This document shows positions 1 through 7,314 of a stretch of DNA of 7,427 nucleotides, one piece after another; the stretch's first letter is position 1; every line of letters starts with the position of its first letter. A program made the translations under genes and the position numbers. Source of the stretch: Bacteroidaceae bacterium (GTDB taxonomy: Bacteria > Bacteroidota > Bacteroidia > Bacteroidales > Bacteroidaceae); the NCBI GenBank assembly GCA_017557475.1, contig JAFYYO010000232.1, positions 1 through 7,427 on the forward strand, read 5' to 3'. The notes beneath the pieces were generated by a model. That model was not told where the DNA came from, did not search any database, and was given only the letters and a program-made list of their open reading frames with translations.

Positions 1-612
1 GAGCAGTGTTCCGACTGGACAAATCGTGTTGCACCAAGTGCGTCCTCCCTTCCAGGCAAGTACTGCGATGATACCCCAAGTGAGCAAAGCGACGACGAGA
101 GCCGAGATGCTCTTGAACCAGACGTCAACCTCGTAGAACGCGTAGCTGCCGTAATGCTCCGCAATCGTCGCGAGTCCGTTGTTTGCGAGCTTGTAGAGAG
201 GAGCGAGGATGGTTGAGACAATGCGTCCATAAGTGCTGTATGGGAAGATGAGTCCGCCTATCCAAGCGACTCCCAAAGCCAGCGAGGCGCAAGCGATTAC
301 CAGCACAGTATAGCGAAGGACGGTGCGTTCAGGCGAGTAGTTGTACTTGTTTTTCTTTCTTCGGAACCAGGCAATTGCGTCCTGCATCACACCCAGCGGA
401 CAGATGATGGAGCAGTAGATGCGGCCCATCAACAAGGTGAGTGCAATGACGAAAAGTAGGGCTCCTACGTTCAAGGCCAGCAACGCTGGAATGAACTGGA
501 TTTTGGCCATCCATCCGAGATAGGCGTGCGCCGTTCCCGTGAAGTCCACCAAGAGCCAAGTTATCAGCACCCAGAAGATGATGGCGAGTGTCAATCGGAT
601 TCTCTTAAGCAT
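1..612 (-). CDS. Membrane-bound 4Fe-4S protein, partial (NapH/NosR/CcoG-like polyferredoxin)
   Basis: This is the N-terminal 204 codons of a gene that continues past the left edge without a stop. The ATG at 612 is the only plausible start, because an in-frame TAA lies five codons upstream. Hydrophobic segments at about residues 5-23, 42-62, 100-122 and 168-187 suggest four membrane helices. Two cysteine motifs sit just after the second and fourth helices: GRIYCSIICPLG (C67, C71) and GRTWCNTICPVG (C194, C198). This paired CxxxCP arrangement after membrane helices is known from the Fer4_5 family (NapH, NosR, CcoG/RdxA types), which carries electrons at the cytoplasmic membrane. A basic loop, RRKKNK, follows the first motif. 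Classical ferredoxin CxxCxxCxxxC motifs would be expected beyond the window but cannot be seen. The exact role (electron transfer to a reductase, or cluster-dependent assembly) is unresolved. The gene diverges from guaB and shares its upstream region. Confidence 0.85.
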   Translation of the reverse strand, partial: MLKRIRLTLAIIFWVLITWLLVDFTGTAHAYLGWMAKIQFIPALLALNVGALLFVIALTLLMGRIYCSIICPLGVMQDAIAWFRRKKNKYNYSPERTVLRYTVLVIACASLALGVAWIGGLIFPYSTYGRIVSTILAPLYKLANNGLATIAEHYGSYAFYEVDVWFKSISALVVALLTWGIIAVLAWKGGRTWCNTICPVGTLL

Positions 613-650
613 AATCGATGATTCTTATACGATATTATATGATTTCTGGA

Positions 651-658
651 CAAAAGTA
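651..658 (-). promoter_or_regulatory. Promoter -7 element for the 4Fe-4S gene
   Basis: On the minus strand this reads TACTTTTG, an exact fit to the Bacteroidetes -7 consensus TAnnTTTG. It lies 38 bp upstream of the ATG at 612, which would give a leader of roughly 30 nt. No TTTG-type -33 element is seen at the usual 19-20 bp spacing, so the call rests on the -7 box and its position. Confidence 0.5.
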
Positions 659-757
659 GTAAAAAGAAGTGAAACGTGGTGTATGTTTTGGCAAAAAAGC
701 GCAAAAAAAGCGACATTTTGTGCTTGTGGGACAAACACGACGTGGCTAGTTTGAAAA

Positions 758-845
758 CATAACGTGTTAAGAAGACCAACATAACGTGTTAAGATTGCAA
801 TCATAACGTGTTATGATGACCAACATAACGTGTTATGTTTTTTGA
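758..845. repeat. Four-copy 22-bp palindromic repeat array (putative operator array)
   Basis: Four units start at 758, 780, 802 and 824, an exact 22-bp period. All four share the identical 12-mer CATAACGTGTTA. In units 3 and 4 this extends to CATAACGTGTTATG, a perfect dyad with 6-bp arms CATAAC/GTTATG around a central GT. Units 1 and 2 have GTTAAG, one mismatch in the right arm. The linkers are partly alike (GAAGACCAA in unit 1, GATGACCAA after unit 3), so the array probably arose by tandem duplication with the palindrome held under selection. A 2-base centre is too tight for an RNA hairpin, which favours binding by a dimeric protein. Two helical turns of spacing would place every site on the same DNA face. 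The array lies about 90 bp from each promoter element. The cognate regulator is unknown. Confidence 0.85.
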
Positions 846-869
846 CACAGCACATACCTTATATATAAT
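842..869 (+). promoter_or_regulatory. E. coli-type -35/-10 pair (doubtful promoter)
   Basis: TTGACA at 842-847 and TATAAT at 864-869 are exact sigma-70 consensus hexamers with a 16-bp spacer, facing guaB. The primary sigma factor of Bacteroidetes normally recognises TTTG/TAnnTTTG instead, so the pair may be chance in AT-rich DNA. The TTGACA overlaps the end of the fourth 22-bp repeat unit. If used, it would give guaB a leader of about 85 nt. Confidence 0.25.
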
Positions 870-916
870 AAATGTGAAATAAGGGAAAAAATACAGCGGA
901 GAGCAGTACAACATAA

Positions 917-2440
<1,524 letters not shown>

Positions 2441-2452
2441 AAAAGAAAAGAT

Positions 2453-3871
2453 ATGAAAAAGCTATTCGTTAGTTTTGCACTGGCAGTAATCGCATTGACA
2501 ACTGCCGCACAGGAAGACCCCATCGTGATGCGCATCAATGGTGTGCCCGTCACTCGTAGCGAGTTCGAGTATAACTACAATAAGAACAACTCGGAGGGCG
2601 TCATCGATAAGAAGAACGTTGAGGAGTATGCAGACCTTTTCGTGAACTACAAACTCAAGGTTCAGGCGGCTCTCGACGACCATCTCGACACGCTTTCCAG
2701 CTACCAACAAGAGTTCCGTCAGTATCGTGACCAGCAGATTCGTCCGCTCCTTGTACCCGAAGGTGCCAAGGAGAAAGAGGTTCGAGACTACTATGACGGC
2801 CTGCTCGCTCGCCTTGAAGGCAAGCAACTTCTGCAGCCTGCACACATCCTGATCCACTTGACGCAGGATGCTACAGAAGAGCAGAAAGCCGCAGCCAAGG
2901 TAACAATTGACTCTGTCTATCAGGCCTTGAAAGACGGCGCTGACTTCTCTGAGCTCGCAAAAAAGGTGTCGCAAGACCCCGGTTCTGCAGCTCGTGGAGG
3001 TGTGTTGCCTTGGATTGGTCCCAATCAACTGGTAAAGGAGTTCGAGGATGTGGCTTATTCTCTCGAAGTGGGAGAAATGAGTGAACCTTTCCTCATGCCT
3101 TTCGGCTACGACATCGTCAAACTCATAGACAGGAAAGACCTTGAGTCCTATGAGGAACTGCACGACAGAATCTTGCAGTATCTCGAAAGTCAAGGCGTCG
3201 AGAATCACCTTGCTCAGCAAGTCCTCGACTCCATCGCAGGAGAAAACCAAAAGACTATCGAAGAGATCCTCGACGAGAAAACGGAAGAGTTCTGCGCAAA
3301 GGACGACGAGCTGAAGTACTTGGTGCAGGAATATCACGACGGCTTGCTTCTCTTCGAAGAGTGCAACAGCAAGATATGGGAACCCGCAGCTAAGGATACA
3401 GTGGCACTGGCCAACTACTTCAAGAAGAACAAGAAGAAGTATGCATGGGATGAGCCTCACTACAGCGGAATGGTGTACTATTGCAAGGAGGCGGCTGATG
3501 TCAAAGCAGTACAGAAGCTTGTCAAGAAACTGCCGCAGGATAAGTGGATGCCCTCCATCCGCGAGACCTTCAACAAGGACAGCATCATGGTTCGCGTAGA
3601 GCGTCGCGTCTTCAAGAAGGGCGACAATCCCAATGTCGACCGTCTTGCCTTGAAAGACAAGAGCGCTGAACTCAAGCCTGTCAAGAACTTCCCCAATGTT
3701 GGCGTCTTCGGCAAGGTGCTTAAGAAGGGTCCTGCAGAATGGACCGACGTAAGCAACCAAGTAGTGAGCGACTATCAGCGCCTCAAGGAGGATGAGTTCG
3801 TGGCAGAACTCCGCAAACGCTATACCGTCGAGATAGACAAGGAAGTACTCGCGACAGTAAACAACCATTAA
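2453..3871 (+). CDS. Secreted parvulin-type peptidyl-prolyl isomerase (PpiC/SurA family)
   Basis: This 472-residue periplasmic protein should catalyse proline cis-trans isomerisation and act as a chaperone for outer-membrane or secreted proteins. A signal peptide covers residues 1-19 (MKKLF, hydrophobic core, then TTAA|QED); there is no lipobox cysteine. An N-terminal SurA-like helical region follows (INGVPVTRSEFEYNY, then about 50-120). A clear rotamase domain spans about 127-228, with the signatures PAHILIH, DGADFSELAKKVSQDPGSAARGG and FGYDIVKLID. The C-terminal half (about 285-465) resembles the second part of Bacteroidales PpiC proteins but shows no intact parvulin signature, so it is probably a non-catalytic chaperone or substrate-binding domain. 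The gene starts 12 bp after guaB behind an A/G-rich stretch and precedes surA, suggesting that the two isomerases work on overlapping clients. It is distinct from surA in having a single recognisable parvulin domain. Confidence 0.9.
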   Translation: MKKLFVSFALAVIALTTAAQEDPIVMRINGVPVTRSEFEYNYNKNNSEGVIDKKNVEEYADLFVNYKLKVQAALDDHLDTLSSYQQEFRQYRDQQIRPLLVPEGAKEKEVRDYYDGLLARLEGKQLLQPAHILIHLTQDATEEQKAAAKVTIDSVYQALKDGADFSELAKKVSQDPGSAARGGVLPWIGPNQLVKEFEDVAYSLEVGEMSEPFLMPFGYDIVKLIDRKDLESYEELHDRILQYLESQGVENHLAQQVLDSIAGENQKTIEEILDEKTEEFCAKDDELKYLVQEYHDGLLLFEECNSKIWEPAAKDTVALANYFKKNKKKYAWDEPHYSGMVYYCKEAADVKAVQKLVKKLPQDKWMPSIRETFNKDSIMVRVERRVFKKGDNPNVDRLALKDKSAELKPVKNFPNVGVFGKVLKKGPAEWTDVSNQVVSDYQRLKEDEFVAELRKRYTVEIDKEVLATVNNH

Positions 3872-3880
3872 TGCCCAAAA

Positions 3881-3916
3881 ACTATAGGAACTATAGTGAC
3901 TATAGGAACTATAAAC
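3881..3916. repeat. 9-bp tandem repeat before surA
   Basis: Four 9-bp units, ACTATAGGA, ACTATAGTG, ACTATAGGA and ACTATAAAC, fill most of the 48-bp gap between the parvulin gene and surA. The first and third are identical. The repeat ends 3 bp before the surA ATG, where a ribosome site would lie, and contains no Shine-Dalgarno-like sequence of normal strength. Its function is unknown. Confidence 0.85.
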
Positions 3917-3919
3917 AAT

Positions 3920-5275
3920 ATGAAACGATACACGCTCTGTTTCTTTGTAGCGCTTTTCAGCCTGCTCTCTATGGCACAGAAGAATGTCATAGACGAAGTG
4001 GTGTGGGTCGTTGGCGATGAAGCCATCCTGCGCTCCGACATCGAAAAGCGTCGCTTGGAGTATGGTTCGCAGTTGAAGGGCAACCCCTATTGCGTTATTC
4101 CCGAACAGCTGGCTATTCAGAAACTCTTCCTGCATCAGGCAATCATCGACAGCATCGATGTCAGCGATGCCGATGTCAACCAATATGTTGAGAACTACAT
4201 TAATGAGAAGATACTGGTAGCTGGCTCAAAGGAGAAGTTTGAAGAGTACATGAAGATGCCTATGGTTCAGATACGCGAGGAACTCTTCGACCAATACAAG
4301 AGCGAACTTACGGCAATGCGAATGCGCGAACAATTGACTTCGGACATCAAGGTGACACCTGCCGAGGTGCGTCGATACTTCAAGGACATTCCGGAGGACA
4401 GCCTGCCGCTTATCCCCACTCAGGTCGAGGTGCAGATACTGGTCTTGCAACCGCGCATTCCACAGGCAGAGATAGATCGTGTCAAAGAATTGTTGCGTGA
4501 CTATGCCGAGCGTGTGAATAGCGGCTCAACATCCTTCTCCACTTTGGCTCGCCTCTATAGTGAAGACCCAGGCTCTGCTCGTCAAGGCGGGGAGATGCCT
4601 TACATGGGTAAAGGTGAACTCGATCCTGGCTTTGCTAACGTGGCTTTTAGCCTGACAGACACTAAGAAGGTCAGCAAGATTGCACAGAGCGAATTCGGCT
4701 ACCACATCATCCAGCTCATCGACAAGCGCGGCGACAAGATGAAGTGTCGTCACATCCTGAAGCGTCCAGAAGTGGCGCAGGCCGACATCGACAGCGCTCT
4801 CATTGTCCTCGATTCCATAAAGGCGGACATCCTCGGAGGCAAGATATCGTTCGAGGATGCTGCACGTTATGCTTCCGACGACAAGGATACGCGCAACAAT
4901 CACGGCATCCTTTCCAACAATAATATGGAGACAGGCGAGACCTCCACACGTTTCGAGATGAGCGAACTCTCAGCTCTCTCTCCCGAACTTGCCCGCACCG
5001 TCGACGCACTTGAAGTAGGCGAGATTTCGAAACCCTTCACTATGATTAATACGAAAGGCAAGACCGTCTGTGCCATTGCCCGTCTCAAGAACCGTACCCT
5101 CACACATCGTGCCAGCATTACCGAAGACTTCCAAGTGATGAAGGATGTTGTGAAGAACAAGAAGGGAGAAGAGGTCATCCTTAATTGGATAAAGGAGAAA
5201 CAACAGAGTACTTATATCCGCATCAATCCCGACTGGAGAGACTGCGACTTCCAATACGAAGGCTGGATAAAGTGA
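3920..5275 (+). CDS. surA: Periplasmic chaperone/peptidyl-prolyl isomerase SurA
   Basis: SurA escorts unfolded beta-barrel proteins across the periplasm to the BAM complex. The chosen ATG at 3920 gives 451 residues beginning MKRYTLCFFV, with a signal peptide ending MA|Q at residue 20. An in-frame GTG at 3896 would add eight residues, encoded by the tandem repeat, ahead of the signal peptide and is unlikely. The order of domains fits SurA (E. coli 428 residues). A helical N-terminal chaperone domain, about 24-165, begins VIDEVVWVVGDEAILRSDIE. A first parvulin domain, about 167-270, has FSTLARLYSEDPGSARQGGEMPYMG and FGYHIIQLID. A second, about 274-390, has CRHILKRPEV and FEDAARYASDDKDTRNNHG. 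A C-terminal strand/helix segment returns to the chaperone core. Its stop overlaps the start of the next gene by 4 bp, tying it to LPS transport. Confidence 0.92.
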   Translation: MKRYTLCFFVALFSLLSMAQKNVIDEVVWVVGDEAILRSDIEKRRLEYGSQLKGNPYCVIPEQLAIQKLFLHQAIIDSIDVSDADVNQYVENYINEKILVAGSKEKFEEYMKMPMVQIREELFDQYKSELTAMRMREQLTSDIKVTPAEVRRYFKDIPEDSLPLIPTQVEVQILVLQPRIPQAEIDRVKELLRDYAERVNSGSTSFSTLARLYSEDPGSARQGGEMPYMGKGELDPGFANVAFSLTDTKKVSKIAQSEFGYHIIQLIDKRGDKMKCRHILKRPEVAQADIDSALIVLDSIKADILGGKISFEDAARYASDDKDTRNNHGILSNNNMETGETSTRFEMSELSALSPELARTVDALEVGEISKPFTMINTKGKTVCAIARLKNRTLTHRASITEDFQVMKDVVKNKKGEEVILNWIKEKQQSTYIRINPDWRDCDFQYEGWIK

Positions 5276-6960
5276 AGAGTCAGCGACTATATATACTTTG
5301 CGTGTCCCTGTTCTTCTGCCTCTGTTTACTTATGGCTGTAACACCGGACCGAAGACCTGCCAAGAGGCGAACGTCTTCCGACAGCAAGGTGCATCTGTTG
5401 CATGCCGACCGCCTTTACTTCGATGAAAGGGTGCATCGTACGGCACAGATCCTGGTCGGCAATGTGCGGTTCAGTCACGAAGGTGTATATATGTTTTGCG
5501 ACAGTGCTCTTTACTACGAAGCTACCAATTCTTTCGATGCCTTTGGCCGTGTTCGCATGAATCAGGGCGACACCCTTCATCTCAATAGCGAGGTGCTATA
5601 CTACAATGGCCTTGACCGCATGGCTCGAGCTCGTTATGATGTTGTGCTCAAGCACGGCACAATGACAATCTACACAGACAGCCTCGACTATGATCGTCTG
5701 TATGATCTCGGATATTTCTTCGAAGGAGGAAAGGTTCTCGACCATGATAACCAATTGACAAGCGACTGGGGCGAGTACAGTCCTGCCACGCACGAGGCGG
5801 TCTTCAACTATAATGTCCGTTTGGTCAATCCAACTCCGCCTGCCAAGCCAGAGACGGTGCTTATTTCGGATACACTCCATTACAATACCCAGACAGCCAT
5901 TGCCCATATCGTCGGTCCCTCGAATATTGAGAACGGCGAGAACCATATATACTCGGAGCTTGGCTACTATGATACTCAAGCAAAGCATACGCATCTGCTG
6001 GACCGCAGCATCTTGACGAACAACGGCAAGCGCCTTGTTGGCGATAGCGTTGTCTGGAATGATGATGTTGCTATTGCAGAAGCGTTTGGCAATGTGGTAT
6101 ATACCGACGTCGTCAACAAGAACATGTTCACAGGCGAGTACTGCTACTATGAGGACAGCACAGGCTATGTCATGGCGACGGATAGCGCATTGGCCATCGA
6201 CTACAGTCAGCAAGACACAATGTATGCACATGCCGACACGATCAAAGTCTTTACCTATAATATAGATACGGACTCTATCTACCGCATTATACATGCCTAT
6301 TATCACATGCGTGCTTTCCGGCGTGACATTCAGGCCGTCTGTGATTCGTTGGTTTACGACACACGCGACAGTATACTCTTCATGTATCGTGATCCCATCA
6401 TTTGGCAAGAAGGGCAGCAACAACTAGGCGAAGAGATACAAATCTTCTTCAGCAAAGACAACATCGACAGCATACAGGTGTTGCGACAGGCTCTCTCAGT
6501 GGAGAGGATAGACAGCATTCATTATAATCAGGTGGCAGGTCGTGAGATGCATTCCTACTTCAAGGACGGCGAGTTGTATCTCTCTACTTCCGAGGGGAAT
6601 GTCTTTGTCAATTACTATCCTTTTGATGAGGATAGTATAATGGTCGAACTGAATTACACCGAGACCTCTCTGCTCAAGATGTTCGTGAAGGACCGGAAGG
6701 TGGACTACATCTGGATGCCTGCTGCTACGGGCATCATGTACCCCATACCGCTTATCCCTGCGGACAAGTACTATCTGCAGAACTTTGCATGGTTCGACTA
6801 CATAAGGCCGCGCGACAAGTACGACCTTTTCGTGTGGCGTCCCAAAAAGGAAGGTACAGGGCTCAAGGAGAGTGTACGACATTCGGCACCCAAGCAGAGT
6901 CTTAGCGACATCAAGAAACAAAGAGGCATGGAGAGCCTGGAACAAACAGAACAAGAATAG
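5272..6960 (+). CDS. OstA/LptA-like LPS transport protein
   Basis: The likely start is the GTG at 5272, which overlaps the surA stop as GTGA and has GAAGG nine bases upstream. It yields 562 residues with a basic N-terminus and a hydrophobic stretch at about 6-23, a signal peptide or membrane anchor without a lipobox. From residue 40 on the protein resembles the OstA/LptA beta-jellyroll family: VHLLHADRLYFDE, then GNVRFSHEGVYMFCDSALYY. A degenerate strand motif recurs along the chain: CDSALYY (76), TDSLDYD (135), SDTLHYN (199), GDSVVWN (257), TDSALAID (303) and CDSLVYD (357), with GNV turns at 63 and 273. LptA in Proteobacteria is about 185 residues, so this is a multi-repeat form typical of Bacteroidetes OstA-like proteins. 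No LptD barrel can be recognised. The C-terminus (about 520-562) is charged and probably disordered. It is inferred to bridge LPS from the inner to the outer membrane, possibly as a SurA client or partner. Confidence 0.82.
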   Translation: MKSQRLYILCVSLFFCLCLLMAVTPDRRPAKRRTSSDSKVHLLHADRLYFDERVHRTAQILVGNVRFSHEGVYMFCDSALYYEATNSFDAFGRVRMNQGDTLHLNSEVLYYNGLDRMARARYDVVLKHGTMTIYTDSLDYDRLYDLGYFFEGGKVLDHDNQLTSDWGEYSPATHEAVFNYNVRLVNPTPPAKPETVLISDTLHYNTQTAIAHIVGPSNIENGENHIYSELGYYDTQAKHTHLLDRSILTNNGKRLVGDSVVWNDDVAIAEAFGNVVYTDVVNKNMFTGEYCYYEDSTGYVMATDSALAIDYSQQDTMYAHADTIKVFTYNIDTDSIYRIIHAYYHMRAFRRDIQAVCDSLVYDTRDSILFMYRDPIIWQEGQQQLGEEIQIFFSKDNIDSIQVLRQALSVERIDSIHYNQVAGREMHSYFKDGELYLSTSEGNVFVNYYPFDEDSIMVELNYTETSLLKMFVKDRKVDYIWMPAATGIMYPIPLIPADKYYLQNFAWFDYIRPRDKYDLFVWRPKKEGTGLKESVRHSAPKQSLSDIKKQRGMESLEQTEQE

Positions 6961-6963
6961 ACT

Positions 6964-7257
6964 ATGGGCATGTTCAATACAAGGAAGCCACGCGGTTTTC
7001 GCAGGGTGAGCATCTATACAGACGAGTCGCGCGACCGCTTGCAGAAGTTGGTCGATGAAGTGAAGCGCGAGCAAGGCGAAGTGCCAGCAACGGAGGAGAA
7101 CTTTGACCCCGACAAGTTCCGAGGCACTTTCATCAACTATACTCCTCGAGCACAAAAGCATAAGGAGGGCGGTTCGAAGCTTGGCTGGCCCATCATCATT
7201 CTGCTCATCTTTGCTTTAATAATAATCTGGCGCTTTTTGCTCACTGGAACAAGATAA
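6964..7257 (+). CDS. Small protein with one C-terminal membrane helix, unknown function
   Basis: This 97-residue protein starts 3 bp after the OstA-like gene and is probably translationally coupled to it. An ATG two codons later (6970) is an alternative start. Residues 1-18 are basic (RKPRGFRR); 20-40 are charged and predicted helical (DESRDRLQKLVDEVKREQGE). A linker containing DPDKFRGTFINYTPR follows. A single membrane helix lies at about 74-92 (LGWPIIILLIFALIIIWRF), with only five residues (LLTGTR region) behind it. There is no signal peptide, so a tail-anchored protein with its bulk in the cytoplasm is the simplest topology. No catalytic motif is visible. I recall similar short proteins in this position in other Bacteroidales, but no named family can be assigned. 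The operon context suggests a role in envelope or LPS assembly; this is inference. Confidence 0.8.
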   Translation: MGMFNTRKPRGFRRVSIYTDESRDRLQKLVDEVKREQGEVPATEENFDPDKFRGTFINYTPRAQKHKEGGSKLGWPIIILLIFALIIIWRFLLTGTR

Positions 7258-7273
7258 AACCTGATGTCTCGCG

Positions 7274-7308
7274 ACAATCCCTAATCTCTAATCCCTAATC
7301 TCTAATCC
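7274..7308. repeat. 7-bp tandem repeat before mutL
   Basis: Four heptamers, CTAATCT, CTAATCC, CTAATCT and CTAATCC (7281-7308), form two perfect copies of a 14-mer. They are preceded by a degenerate unit, ACAATCC, at 7274. The array ends 6 bp before the mutL ATG. Every perfect unit carries TAA, and the 7-bp period places these stops in all three plus-strand frames (7282, 7289, 7296, 7303). The last is in frame with mutL and fixes its earliest possible start. Confidence 0.9.
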
Positions 7309-7314
7309 CAAGCC

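Noticed and set aside
539..754. 71-codon plus-strand open frame across the start of the 4Fe-4S gene and its promoter
   Set aside because: It runs antisense over the 4Fe-4S start codon and through the promoter and A-tracts. The composition is not protein-like.
758..845. CRISPR array
   Set aside because: The repeat is 12-14 bp and the linkers only 8-10 bp, partly similar to each other. This is far below CRISPR dimensions, and no cas genes are present.
3896..3919. GTG start for surA
   Set aside because: The eight extra residues are encoded by the tandem repeat and would precede an otherwise complete signal peptide starting at the ATG at 3920.
2462..4183. Very long (573-codon) minus-strand open frame opposite the parvulin and surA genes
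   Set aside because: It is antisense to two well-supported genes and crosses their boundary. Its translation shows no recognisable domain and looks like a codon-bias shadow.
5185..5271. Upstream TTG start for the OstA-like gene
   Set aside because: It would add 29 mostly charged residues before the signal peptide and overlap surA by 91 bp. The GTG at 5272 has a better ribosome site and a normal signal peptide.
5596..6423. 275-codon minus-strand open frame opposite the OstA-like gene
   Set aside because: It is antisense to a supported gene, with no upstream promoter element and no family signature.
7258..7314. Terminator or separate promoter before mutL
   Set aside because: There is no inverted repeat with a T-run and no TAnnTTTG element; the gap is mostly the heptamer repeat.
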